Position numbers and translations under genes: made by a program
Shown here: in pieces, positions 25,364-33,679 of the stretch
Position numbering within the stretch: the stretch's first letter is position 1
How the letters are laid out: each line of letters starts with the position of its first letter
The notes under the pieces: model-generated
Told to the model about the DNA's origin: nothing
Seen by the model: only the letters and a program-made list of their open reading frames with translations
The model's database searches: none
Source of the DNA: Variovorax sp. 679
GTDB taxonomy: Bacteria; Pseudomonadota; Gammaproteobacteria; Burkholderiales; Burkholderiaceae_C
Length of the DNA: 64,000 nt
Reading direction: 5' to 3'
Assembly (NCBI RefSeq): GCF_003952185.1
Contig: NZ_RXFS01000003.1
Span: forward strand, 496,001-560,000

Positions 25364-27787
25364 TTAGTTTCTTACTGGCTTGCCGGTGCTCAGCATCCCC
25401 ATGATCCGCTCCTGCGTCTTGGGATGCACGATGAGCGAGCAGAACGCCTTGCGTTCCAGCGTCATCAGGTATTCCTCGGTCACGAGCGAGCCCGCGTCCA
25501 CGTCGCCGCCGGTGACCACGTTGGCGATCAGGCTGGCGATGTGGAAGTCGTGCGCGCTGATGAAGCCGCCGTCGCGCATGTTCACCAACTGGCCCTTGAT
25601 GGTCGCGGCACCGCTGCGGCCCGCGACGCGGAACGTGCGGCGCAGCGGCGGGCGGTAGCCGGCGTCAGCCATGGCCTTGGCCTGCTGCAGCGCCACGTAC
25701 AGCAACTCGTCCTTGTTCGGCACGATCACGTCGCTGTCGAGCAGGTAGCCCAGCTTCTTCGAGTCGAGCGCGCCGGTGCCCACCTTGGCCATCGCAGCAG
25801 CGGTGAAACCTTCGGTGAGGAAGGGCAGCAGATCGGTGCCCGTCGAGGCCGATGCGTTCTCGGCCGCGCGGCGCGCGATGTAGGTCAGGCCGCCCGCGCC
25901 GGGGATCAGGCCCACGCCCACTTCGACCAGGCCGATGTAGCTTTCCATCGCGGCAACGCGCTTGGCCGAATGAATCGCCAGCTCGCAGCCGCCGCCCAGC
26001 GCCATGCCGCGCACGGCGGAGATCACCGGCACGTTGGCGTAGCGGATCTTGAGCATCACGTTCTGCAGCTCTTCTTCCGCGCCTTCGACCGCGCCGATGC
26101 CCGCGACCACGAAGGCCGGCAGCATCGCCTGCAGGTCGGCGCCGACCGAGAACACCTCGTCGGGCGACCAGATCACCAGGCCCTTGTATTCGGCCTCGGC
26201 CAGGTCGACCGCGGCGCCCAGCGCCTCGGCCACGTCGGGGCTGATGGCGTGCATCTTCGAATGGATGCTGGCGATGAGCACTTCACCGTCGAGCGTCCAC
26301 ACGCGCACGTCGCCTTCGTCGCTGATGGTGGTGCCGGCCGTGTTGGCATCGGCTGCGTTCGCGCCGAGCACGCTCTCGGGGAAGAGCTGGCGGTCATGCA
26401 CCGGCAGGCGGCGCTGCGGCACGAACTTGTTCTGCGACGCGCTCCAAGAGCCTTCGGGCGCGTGCACGCCGCCGGCCTCGGCCACTGGGCCTTCGAACAC
26501 CCACTTGGGCAGCGGTGCAGTGCTCAGCGCCTTGCCGGCGTCGATGTCTTCCTGCACCCACTTGGCGACCTGCGCCCAGCCGGCCTCCTGCCAGAGCTCG
26601 AAGGGGCCCTGCTTCATGCCGAAGCCCCAGCGCATGGCGAAGTCGATGTCGCGCGCGCTCTCGGCGATGTCGCCCAGGTGCACGGCGGCGTAGTGGAAGC
26701 CGTCGCGCAGGATGGCCCAGAGGAACTGGCCCTGCGGTCCTTCACTCTCGCGCAGCAGCTTCAGGCGCTCGCCCGCGGGCTTCTTGAGCATGCGGCCGTA
26801 CACCTCGTCGGCCTTGGCGCCGGCGGGCACGTACTCGCCGCTCTTCAGGTCGAAGCGCAGGATGTCGCGGCCGGCCTTCTTGAAGAAGCCGGCCTTGGTC
26901 TTCTGGCCCAGGTTGCCCAGCTCGAGCAGCTTGGCGAGCACAGGCGGCGTCGCGAAGTTGGCGTAGAACGGATCGGTCTCGGCGTTGAGGTTGTCCTGCA
27001 GCGTCTTCACGACGTGGGCCATCGTGTCGAGGCCCACCACGTCGGCGGTGCGGAAGGTGCCCGAGCTCGCGCGACCCAGCTTCTTGCCGGTGAGGTCGTC
27101 CACCACGTCGGGCGTGAGGCCGAACTTCTCGACTTCCTTCAGCGTGGCCAGCATGCCGGCGATGCCGACGCGGTTGGCGATGAAGTTGGGCGTGTCGTGC
27201 GCGCGCACCACGCCCTTGCCGAGCGTGCTGGTGACGAAGGCTTCGAGGTCGTCGAGCACCTGCGGCTGCGTGGTGGGCGTGTTGATCAGCTCCACCAGGA
27301 ACATGTAGCGCGGCGGGTTGAAGAAGTGAATGCCGCAGAAGCGCGGCTTCAGCGCTTCGGGCAATGCCTCGCTGAGCTTGGTGATCGAAAGACCCGAAGT
27401 GTTCGAGGCCAGGATCGAATGCTTGGCGACATGCGGCGCGATCTTCTTGTACAGATCGAGCTTCCAGTCCATGCGCTCGGCAATGGCTTCGATGACGAGG
27501 TCGCACTCGCCGAGCTTGGCGAGGTCGTCTTCGTAGTTGGCCTGCTCGATCAGGCCCGCGTCGGCCACGTCGCCGAGCGGCGCGGGCTTGAGCTTCTTGA
27601 GGTTGTCGATGGCGCGCGTGACGATGCCGTTCTTCGCTGCACCTTGAGCGACAGCTCCGGTCGCGTCTTTCGCGGCCAGGTCGAACAGCACGACAGGCAC
27701 GCGCACGTTGACGAGGTGGGCCGCAATCTGCGCGCCCATCACGCCGGCGCCGAGCACGGCGACCTTCTTCACTTGAAATCGGGACAT
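25364..27787 (-). CDS. FadN-like 3-hydroxyacyl-CoA dehydrogenase/enoyl-CoA hydratase fusion
   Basis: An 807-residue multifunctional beta-oxidation enzyme. The order is 3-hydroxyacyl-CoA dehydrogenase first (VLGAGVMGAQIAAHL, NAD binding; HFFNPPRYMFLVELI near residue 155), then its C-terminal domains, then an enoyl-CoA hydratase domain from about 500 with both Glu residues (GGGCELAIHS and VEVGVGLIPGAGG). This order matches Bacillus FadN and differs from E. coli FadB, where the hydratase comes first. Together with the thiolase and acyl-CoA dehydrogenase it forms a full fatty acid degradation set. Confidence 0.92.
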   Translation of the reverse strand: MSRFQVKKVAVLGAGVMGAQIAAHLVNVRVPVVLFDLAAKDATGAVAQGAAKNGIVTRAIDNLKKLKPAPLGDVADAGLIEQANYEDDLAKLGECDLVIEAIAERMDWKLDLYKKIAPHVAKHSILASNTSGLSITKLSEALPEALKPRFCGIHFFNPPRYMFLVELINTPTTQPQVLDDLEAFVTSTLGKGVVRAHDTPNFIANRVGIAGMLATLKEVEKFGLTPDVVDDLTGKKLGRASSGTFRTADVVGLDTMAHVVKTLQDNLNAETDPFYANFATPPVLAKLLELGNLGQKTKAGFFKKAGRDILRFDLKSGEYVPAGAKADEVYGRMLKKPAGERLKLLRESEGPQGQFLWAILRDGFHYAAVHLGDIAESARDIDFAMRWGFGMKQGPFELWQEAGWAQVAKWVQEDIDAGKALSTAPLPKWVFEGPVAEAGGVHAPEGSWSASQNKFVPQRRLPVHDRQLFPESVLGANAADANTAGTTISDEGDVRVWTLDGEVLIASIHSKMHAISPDVAEALGAAVDLAEAEYKGLVIWSPDEVFSVGADLQAMLPAFVVAGIGAVEGAEEELQNVMLKIRYANVPVISAVRGMALGGGCELAIHSAKRVAAMESYIGLVEVGVGLIPGAGGLTYIARRAAENASASTGTDLLPFLTEGFTAAAMAKVGTGALDSKKLGYLLDSDVIVPNKDELLYVALQQAKAMADAGYRPPLRRTFRVAGRSGAATIKGQLVNMRDGGFISAHDFHIASLIANVVTGGDVDAGSLVTEEYLMTLERKAFCSLIVHPKTQERIMGMLSTGKPVRN

Positions 27788-27823
27788 GTTGATTGGTATG
27801 AGTTGTGGGGAGCCGTGTGCCGC

Positions 27824-28267
27824 TTACTGCACGCGGTTCCAGGTTTGGGTGCGCCAGAAGGGGCCGAGATAGCCGCGCACTTCGAGCTTCTTGCCGCCAT
27901 CGACGGGCGTGAAGCTCGCGCGGTATTCCTTGCCGTTCTCGGGGTCGAGGATCTTTCCGCCTTCCCAGACGTCCTTGCCCTCGGCCTTCTTGCCGCCGCG
28001 GATGATCTCCAGGCCCGCGATGGGCTTGCCCTTGCGGTCGTCGCTGCATTCGTCGCAGACCGCGTCAGGCTTGGTGTCCTTCTTCAACGACTTCTCGATG
28101 CGTCCGAGCAGCGCGCCATTGGCCTCGCCGATGCGGATCTCGGCCTTGACCTCGCCGGTCTTGTCGTCGACGTTGCGCCACAGGCCCACCGGCGAGACGC
28201 CGGCGCCCTGGGCCATGGCCGAGGCGGCTGTGACGGTGAACAGGACGGCTGCAAGCGTTGCTTTCAT
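27824..28267 (-). CDS. exported DUF2147-family protein
   Basis: A 147-residue protein with a signal peptide (MKATLAAVLFTVTAASAMA-Q). The mature part has VGLWRNVDDKTGEVKAEIRI, CDECSDDRKGKPIAGLEII and the end YLGPFWRTQTWNRV, the usual DUF2147 layout. It has a Cys pair in CDEC. The family is periplasmic and of unknown role. It sits between the acyl-CoA dehydrogenase and the FadN-like gene, 36 bases from the latter, inside the beta-oxidation operon. Confidence 0.88.
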   Translation of the reverse strand: MKATLAAVLFTVTAASAMAQGAGVSPVGLWRNVDDKTGEVKAEIRIGEANGALLGRIEKSLKKDTKPDAVCDECSDDRKGKPIAGLEIIRGGKKAEGKDVWEGGKILDPENGKEYRASFTPVDGGKKLEVRGYLGPFWRTQTWNRVQ

Positions 28268-28311
28268 GAGCGGCTCCAGGTTGGATGTCGGTTGAAGAAA
28301 GACTCCTGGCC

Positions 28312-30108
28312 TCAGGCCAGCGCGGCGTCGGTGTCCATCAGCACCTTGCTGCCGGCGCGCGCGGTGCGCATCAGCGTCGCGGTCTCGGGGAACAGCTTGG
28401 CGAAGTAGAAGCGCGCGGTCTGCAGCTTGGCGACATAGAACGGGTCGGTGTTGCCGGCGGCGATTTCGCGCAGCGCGACCTGCGCCATGCGGGCGAACAG
28501 GTAGCCGAACACGAAGTGGCCGGCCACGCGCAGGTAGTCGACGGCAGCGGCGCCCACTTCGTCGGGGTTCTGGAAGCCCTTGAAGCCGATCTCGGTCGTG
28601 AACTTGGTGAGCTGGTCGCCCAGGCCCGCGATCGGGTTGATGAACTCGGCCATCTTCTCGTTCACGCCCTCTTCTTCCACCAGCTTGCCCACGAGCTTGC
28701 CGAACTTCTTCAGCGAAGCGCCGTTGTTGCCCAGCACCTTGCGGCCCAGCAGGTCCAGCGACTGGATGGTGTTGGTGCCTTCATAGATCATGTTGATGCG
28801 GTTGTCGCGCACGAACTGCTCCATGCCCCATTCCTTGATGAAGCCGTGGCCGCCGAACACCTGCATGCAGGCGTTGGTGGCGGTGTGGCCGTTGTCGGTG
28901 ATGAAGGCCTTGACGATGGGGGTCAGCAGCGCGACCAGTTCGTCGGAGTCCTTGCGCACCTTCTCGTCCGGGTGGTTGTGCGCCTTGTCGAGCAGCAGCG
29001 TGCAGAAGATCTGCAGCGCACGGCCGCCTTCGGCGTATGCCTTGGCCGTGAGCAGCATCTTGCGCACGTCGGGGTGCACGATGATGGGGTCGGCTTCCTT
29101 GTCTTTGGCCTTCACGCCGGAGAGCGAGCGCATCTGGATGCGGTCCTTGGCGTAGGCCAGCGCGTTCTGGTAGGCCACTTCAGTCAGGCCCAGCGACTGG
29201 TTGCCCACGCCCAGGCGCGCGGCGTTCATCATCACGAACATCGCGGCCAGGCCCTTGTTGGGCTCGCCCACCATGGTGCCGATGGCGCCTTCGATCACGA
29301 TCTGCGCGGTGGCGTTGCCGTGGATGCCCATCTTGTGCTCCAGGCCGGCGCAGAAGATCGGGTTGCGCTCGCCCAGCGAGCCGTCGGCCTTGACCTTGAA
29401 CTTCGGCACCACGAACAGGCTGATGCCCTTGCTGCCCTTGGGCGCGTCGGGAAGACGTGCCAGCACCAGGTGGATGATGTTGCTGGTCATGTCGTGCTCG
29501 CCGGCCGAGATGAAGATCTTGTTGCCGGTGATGCGGTACGTGCCGTCGGGCTGCGGCTCTGCCTTGGTGCGCAGCAGGCCGAGGTCGGTGCCGCAGTGCG
29601 GCTCGGTCAGGCACATGGTGCCGGTCCATTCGCCGCTGGTGAGCTTGGGCAGGTAGGTCTTCTTCTGCTCGTCGGTGCCGTGCGCTGCGAGCGCTTCGTA
29701 CGCGCCGTGCGAGAGGCCGGGGTACATGGTCCAGGCCTGGTTGGCGCTGTTGAGCATCTCGAACAGACACTGGTTGACCACGAAGGGCAGGCCCTGGCCG
29801 CCGAAGGCCGGGTCGCACGACAGCGCGGGCCAGCCGCCTTCGACGTACTTGGCGTAGGCGTCCTTGAAGCCCTTGGGGGTCTTCACTTCGTGCGTGTTCT
29901 TGTCGAGCGTGCAGCCCTCTTCGTCGCCGCTGATGTTCAACGGGAAGGTCACTTCGGCGGCGAACTTGCCGGCCTCTTCGATCACCGCGTTGATGGTGTC
30001 GGCATCGGTCTCGGCATGGGCCGGAAGCGCCTTGAGTTCCTCGGCGACGTTGAGCACTTCGTGCAGCACGAACTGCATATCGCGCACGGGGGGGTTGTAG
30101 GTAGGCAT
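28312..30108 (-). CDS. acyl-CoA dehydrogenase, long form
   Basis: A 598-residue flavin enzyme that introduces the first double bond in acyl-CoA. The FAD-binding signature is around CLTEPHCGTDLGLLRTKA and ISAGEHD; the catalytic Glu is in MIYEGTNTIQSLDL. It is about 200 residues longer than short-chain members because of a C-terminal helical extension (DUF-type acyl-CoA dehydrogenase C domain) that is common in this group. It is the first enzyme gene after the TetR regulator, 73 bases downstream on the same strand. Confidence 0.92.
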   Translation of the reverse strand: MPTYNPPVRDMQFVLHEVLNVAEELKALPAHAETDADTINAVIEEAGKFAAEVTFPLNISGDEEGCTLDKNTHEVKTPKGFKDAYAKYVEGGWPALSCDPAFGGQGLPFVVNQCLFEMLNSANQAWTMYPGLSHGAYEALAAHGTDEQKKTYLPKLTSGEWTGTMCLTEPHCGTDLGLLRTKAEPQPDGTYRITGNKIFISAGEHDMTSNIIHLVLARLPDAPKGSKGISLFVVPKFKVKADGSLGERNPIFCAGLEHKMGIHGNATAQIVIEGAIGTMVGEPNKGLAAMFVMMNAARLGVGNQSLGLTEVAYQNALAYAKDRIQMRSLSGVKAKDKEADPIIVHPDVRKMLLTAKAYAEGGRALQIFCTLLLDKAHNHPDEKVRKDSDELVALLTPIVKAFITDNGHTATNACMQVFGGHGFIKEWGMEQFVRDNRINMIYEGTNTIQSLDLLGRKVLGNNGASLKKFGKLVGKLVEEEGVNEKMAEFINPIAGLGDQLTKFTTEIGFKGFQNPDEVGAAAVDYLRVAGHFVFGYLFARMAQVALREIAAGNTDPFYVAKLQTARFYFAKLFPETATLMRTARAGSKVLMDTDAALA

Positions 30109-30181
30109 CCGGGACTCTCCTGGTCGAAGCTAGATAGAAAAAGAAAAGGGAAAACGAAAAGGGGACGAGCCGCGCGCTTCT

Positions 30182-30871
30182 TCAGCGCACGGTCTTGAGG
30201 CGACGGCCTGCCGGCGCGGCGGCCGCTTCGGGCTTCGGCGCGTCGGGCGTGGCGGCGCGCGCGAGGATGTTGTCGAAGCCGGTGTTGGCGCGGCCGATGG
30301 AGCCGGGCACCTGCAGGAAGCGCGCTTCGTAGTGCAGCGCGAGGATCAGGCCGTGGATCTCGAACGCCACCTGGCGTTCATCGGCGTCGGCGCGCAGGTG
30401 GCCTTCGCTCTGCGACTGCACGATGGCGCGCAGCACGGCGGCCTGCCAGATGCTGACCGACTCGACCAGCGCATCGCGCACCGGGCCCGGGCGGTCGTCG
30501 AATTCGGAAGCGCCGCTGATGTAGATGCAGCCCGAGTCGATTTCGGTCGAGGTGCGCTTCATCCAGTTGGCGAACATGGCGCGCAGGCGCGGCAGGCCGC
30601 GCGGCGCCTTCAGGGCGGGGAAGAACACTTCCTGCTCGAAGCGCGCGTGGTATTCGCGCACCACCGAGATCTGCAGTTCCTCGCGCGAGCCGAAGTGGGC
30701 GAAGACACCCGACTTGCTCATCTTGGTGATTTCAGCCACCGCGCCGATCGACAGGCCCTCGAGCCCGATCTGCGCGGCCAGCGCCAGCGCGGCGTCGACG
30801 ATGACGGCCTTGGTCTGCTGGCCCTTCTGGGCGGCACGAGCGGGCTTGGCGGGAACGGCTGCTGCGGTCAT
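30182..30871 (-). CDS. TetR/AcrR-family regulator of the acyl-CoA operon
   Basis: A 229-residue repressor. The helix-turn-helix is at about 35-60 (GLSIGAVAEITKMSKSGVFAHFGSREELQ). The C-terminal half is the ligand domain, with a proline/alanine-rich tail. The start is placed at MTAAAV because a GGAAA ribosome site precedes it; a start six codons upstream is possible. It is first in the minus-strand acyl-CoA cluster and has a palindromic site in its own leader, so self-repression with an acyl-CoA effector is likely. Confidence 0.88.
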   Translation of the reverse strand: MTAAAVPAKPARAAQKGQQTKAVIVDAALALAAQIGLEGLSIGAVAEITKMSKSGVFAHFGSREELQISVVREYHARFEQEVFFPALKAPRGLPRLRAMFANWMKRTSTEIDSGCIYISGASEFDDRPGPVRDALVESVSIWQAAVLRAIVQSQSEGHLRADADERQVAFEIHGLILALHYEARFLQVPGSIGRANTGFDNILARAATPDAPKPEAAAAPAGRRLKTVR

Positions 30872-30893
30872 CGTGGAATTTCCATGCAAAAAC

Positions 30894-30905
30894 GAACGGT
30901 CGTTC
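30894..30905. promoter_or_regulatory. probable TetR operator upstream of its own gene
   Basis: GAACG-GT-CGTTC is a perfect 12-base palindrome 23 bases upstream of the TetR ATG, in the right place to block transcription. Short inverted repeats of this size and spacing are typical of TetR-family operators. Which TetR protein binds it is inferred from position. Confidence 0.6.
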
Positions 30906-30937
30906 TATTTTGCAGGTCTTTTGCACTTTGGTCCGCA

Positions 30938-30966
30938 AATTAACCTTCCTCTATCGAAGGTTAATT
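30938..30966. promoter_or_regulatory. long AT-rich inverted repeat upstream of the TetR gene
   Basis: AATTAACCTTC and GAAGGTTAATT are perfect 11-base arms with a seven-base spacer. The element is strikingly AT-rich for this genome. It could be a regulator site, or a hairpin ending transcription of the SDR gene at 31033. Either reading is possible. Confidence 0.6.
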
Positions 30967-30971
30967 GATGC

Positions 30972-30998
30972 GGGACGGCCCGCAATCGGGTCCGTCCC
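30972..30998 (-). terminator. hairpin after the SDR gene
   Basis: GGGACGG-CCCG pairs with CGGG-CCGTCCC with one bulged base and a four-base loop, giving 11 base pairs. It lies 34 bases past the SDR stop codon. No T tract follows on that strand, so it is a weak intrinsic terminator at best. Confidence 0.4.
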
Positions 30999-31032
30999 TC
31001 ATCTCTTTCTCTCTTGCTCGGGGCGCTTCGGC

Positions 31033-31791
31033 TCAGAACTCCTGCGACACCGGACGCAGCACGACTTCGTTGATGTCCACGTTCGCCGGCTGCTCGACCG
31101 CATAAACGACAGCACGAGCCACCGAGTCCGCCGGGATCTGGTTGGCGTCGTAGAACGCCTTCACGCCGGCTGCGCTCTCGGCGTCGGAGCTGCCGAACTT
31201 GAGTTCCGAATCGACCGCGCCGGGCGACACGATGGTCACGCGCACGCCGCTGTTGCCCACCTCCACGCGCAGGCCCTCGGAGATGGCGCGCACCGCATGC
31301 TTGGTCGCGCTGTAGACGGTGCCGATCGGCGTGAACACCTTCAGCCCCGCAATGGACGCGACATTGACGATGTGCCCGCTGCCCTGCGCCTGCATGCGCG
31401 GCAGCACCGCGGCAATGCCGTAGAGCACTCCCTTGATGTTGACGTCGATGGTGCGGTCCCACTCGTCGACCCTGAGCTTCTCGAGGGGCGACAGCGGCAT
31501 CACGCCGGCGTTGTTGACCAGCACGTCGATGCGGCCGAAGGCCTCGACGGTGGCGGCGGCAAGGCTGTCGAGGTCGGCGCGCTTCGACACGTCGGTGGCC
31601 ACGGCGATCGCCTCGCCGCCGGCTTCGCGGATCTCGGCGACGACCTTGTCGAGCCGGTCGGTGCGGCGCGCAGCCAGCACCACCCTGGCGCCGCGCGCGG
31701 CCAGGTGGCGCGCCGTCGATTCGCCGAGCCCGCTGCTCGCGCCGGTGACGATGGCGACCTTGCCCTTGATGTTGTCTTGAACGGATGTCAT
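31033..31791 (-). CDS. SDR-family oxidoreductase
   Basis: A 252-residue classical short-chain dehydrogenase. Cofactor motif TGASSGLGEST at about 17-27, NNAG at about 92-95, catalytic Ser in NVASIAG, and Y-S-A-T-K for the Tyr and Lys. The C-terminus DINEVVLRPVSQEF resembles YdfG/serine dehydrogenase-type members. It is divergent from a LysR gene at 31917 and is its probable target. Substrate unknown. Confidence 0.9.
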   Translation of the reverse strand: MTSVQDNIKGKVAIVTGASSGLGESTARHLAARGARVVLAARRTDRLDKVVAEIREAGGEAIAVATDVSKRADLDSLAAATVEAFGRIDVLVNNAGVMPLSPLEKLRVDEWDRTIDVNIKGVLYGIAAVLPRMQAQGSGHIVNVASIAGLKVFTPIGTVYSATKHAVRAISEGLRVEVGNSGVRVTIVSPGAVDSELKFGSSDAESAAGVKAFYDANQIPADSVARAVVYAVEQPANVDINEVVLRPVSQEF

Positions 31792-31883
31792 GGGAAATTC
31801 CTTTCGGTTGGCTTGAACGGGTGTTGAAGAAGTGCATGCAGTGTGGAAAATCCATGCGTTCCCGTAAATGAAACTCTGGCGAC

Positions 31884-31898
31884 TTCAGAATTCCTGAA
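31884..31898. promoter_or_regulatory. LysR-type box between the SDR and LysR genes
   Basis: TTCAG-AATTC-CTGAA is a palindrome with 5-base arms containing a T-N11-A core, midway in the 125-base divergent intergenic region. This is the standard arrangement for a LysR regulator controlling its divergent neighbour. Confidence 0.5.
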
Positions 31899-31916
31899 AA
31901 AGGAACTCCCCACACC

Positions 31917-32804
31917 ATGTCCAACCGCCTCGAAGCCCTGCGCGTGTTCTGCGCCGCCGCCGATGCCGCCAACTTCCGCGAGGCGGCGGCGCGGCTTTCG
32001 GTGTCGCCGCAGGTGGTGACGCGCGCGATACGCGAACTGGAAGACGAGCTCGGCGAGCCCCTCTTCCACCGCAGCACGCGCGGCGTGCAGCTCACCGACT
32101 TCGGCCGGCGGCTCTCGGAACGCGCGCGCACCGCGCTGGGCGGAGTCGACGAACTGTTCCATCGCACCGATCGCCGTGCACTCTCGCAGCACGAAGGCAC
32201 CGTGCGGGTCACGGCGCCGGGCATCTTCGGGCGGCAGTTCCTTCCGCGGGCGCTGGCGCCGATGCTGGCCGCGCACCCGGGCCTGGTGCTCGACCTGCGC
32301 ATTTCCGAATCGCATGCCGACGTGGTCGGCGAGCAGATCGACATCGGCGTGCGCGTCGGTCCGCTGCGCGACGCGCGCTTTGTCGCGCGGCCGGTCGGCA
32401 AGATGGCGCTGCACATGGTGGCCGCGCCCTCGCTGATTGCGCGCACCGGCGTGCCGAAGAAGATCGAGGCGCTCGCCTCGCTGCCGCTCACCGCGCTGAT
32501 CGACCGCAAGTCGGGTCGACCGTGGCCGATGGTGTTTCGCAAGGAGCGGCAGCTCGCGATCACCTCGCCGGTCTTCGTCACCGACGACTTCGACGCCGAA
32601 TGCTCGGCGGTGCTCGCTGGCCTGGGCTTCGCCCAGCTGATCGGCTCGCTGGCCGAGCCCGCGATCGAGAGCGGCGCACTGGTGCCGGTGCTGGAAGCCG
32701 AGGCGCCCGAGCCGTGGCCGGTCTACGTGTATCGCTCACAGCGGGCGCCGGTGCCGGCACGGGTGCGGCTGGTGTACGACGAGCTGATCCGCGTGCTGCG
32801 CTGA
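31917..32804 (+). CDS. LysR-family transcriptional regulator
   Basis: A 295-residue regulator. The DNA-binding domain covers residues 1-60 (MSNRLEALRVFCAAADAANF, then VSPQVVTRAIRELEDELGEP), and a binding domain follows to the end. It belongs to the group that usually controls a divergent oxidoreductase, here the SDR at 31033-31791. An AGGAA site precedes the ATG. Its stop is seven bases before the end of the broken AraC gene read from the other strand. Confidence 0.9.
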   Translation: MSNRLEALRVFCAAADAANFREAAARLSVSPQVVTRAIRELEDELGEPLFHRSTRGVQLTDFGRRLSERARTALGGVDELFHRTDRRALSQHEGTVRVTAPGIFGRQFLPRALAPMLAAHPGLVLDLRISESHADVVGEQIDIGVRVGPLRDARFVARPVGKMALHMVAAPSLIARTGVPKKIEALASLPLTALIDRKSGRPWPMVFRKERQLAITSPVFVTDDFDAECSAVLAGLGFAQLIGSLAEPAIESGALVPVLEAEAPEPWPVYVYRSQRAPVPARVRLVYDELIRVLR

Positions 32805-32810
32805 GCCGCC

Positions 32811-33635
32811 CTATCGGCAGGCCCGCTGCCACGCGCCGGGCGTGAAGCCGAAGTGGCGCGCGAAGATGCGGGTCATGTGGCTCTAGTCCGCGAAGCCGCT
32901 GGCGGCCGCGGCATCGGCAAGGCTCTCGCCGCGACGGATCAGGCCGCGTGCGCGTTCGGCGCGCTGCTGCAGCAGCCATGCATGGGGCGGCACGCCGTAG
33001 GTCTTCTCGAAGCGGCGCAGCACCTGGTAGCGGCTGAGGCCCGCCATCGCGGCGAGATCCGAGAGCTTCGGCGCCTCGTGCAGGTCGTCGGCCAGCCGAT
33101 CGCGCAGGCGCCGCATGTCGCCGCCGGCCGTGGATGAAGGCGCAGGCTGCGTCGTGGAATGCGCTTCGAGCAACAAGCCGCAGACTTCGGCCAGCGACTC
33201 CTCGCAGGCCAGCGCCTCCGCGCCATCCGCGTTGACGCGCCACGCGTCGAGGCGCTCGAACAGCCGCCGCAGCGTGTGGCCCAGCCGGGCGTCCCTGAGC
33301 ACGGGCCGCGTGAATTCGACCTCCGGCCCGGCGTCGCCCTTGATGCCGTCCATCACGCCCGGATCGAGATACACCATGCGCCAGCGCCGCGAAGGACCGC
33401 CCAGCGGCCTTCCGTCGTGCACTTCGCCGGGGTTGGTGGTGATCAGGTCGCCCGCATAGGCGTCGACCTTGCCGCGGCCGCTGGCCGAGCTCTGGGCGCC
33501 CTGCTCGAGCAGGCCCAGCCCGTAGGTCGCGTGCCAGTGCCGGCCGTAGTGCAGCGCGCTGTCGATGGACGTGCCGTACACGCCCTCCCACGGAAAGCCG
33601 AAGACCTGGCAGCGATGGACGGGAAGCGCCTGCAT
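32811..33635 (-). pseudogene. AraC-family regulator interrupted by an amber codon
   Basis: The gene codes for an N-terminal cupin-like sensor (HWHATYGLGLLEQG, TTNPGEVHDG) and an AraC DNA-binding domain. At 32883-32885 the frame reads GFAD-TAG-SHMTRIF, where family members have GFADQSHxTR; one C to T change of CAG explains it. After the TAG the frame stays open for 23 more codons (ARHFGFTPGAWQRACR) to a proper stop at 32811-32813. The intact first 250 residues lack the second DNA-reading helix, so the product is probably inactive unless the stop is read through. Confidence 0.85.
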
Positions 33636-33679
33636 GCGACGGATGATCGCAGACAGGCGGCGGAGAGCCTCGATGCGCC

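Noticed and set aside
25346..28408. A 1020-codon open frame on the plus strand
   Set aside because: It lies antisense to the FadN-like and DUF2147 genes, which have clear motifs; it reads as His/Leu/Gln/Arg-rich text and is a product of high GC at third positions.
28285..30198. A 637-codon open frame antisense to the acyl-CoA dehydrogenase
   Set aside because: Composition is typical of the antisense of a GC-rich gene, and the acyl-CoA dehydrogenase on the other strand is certain.
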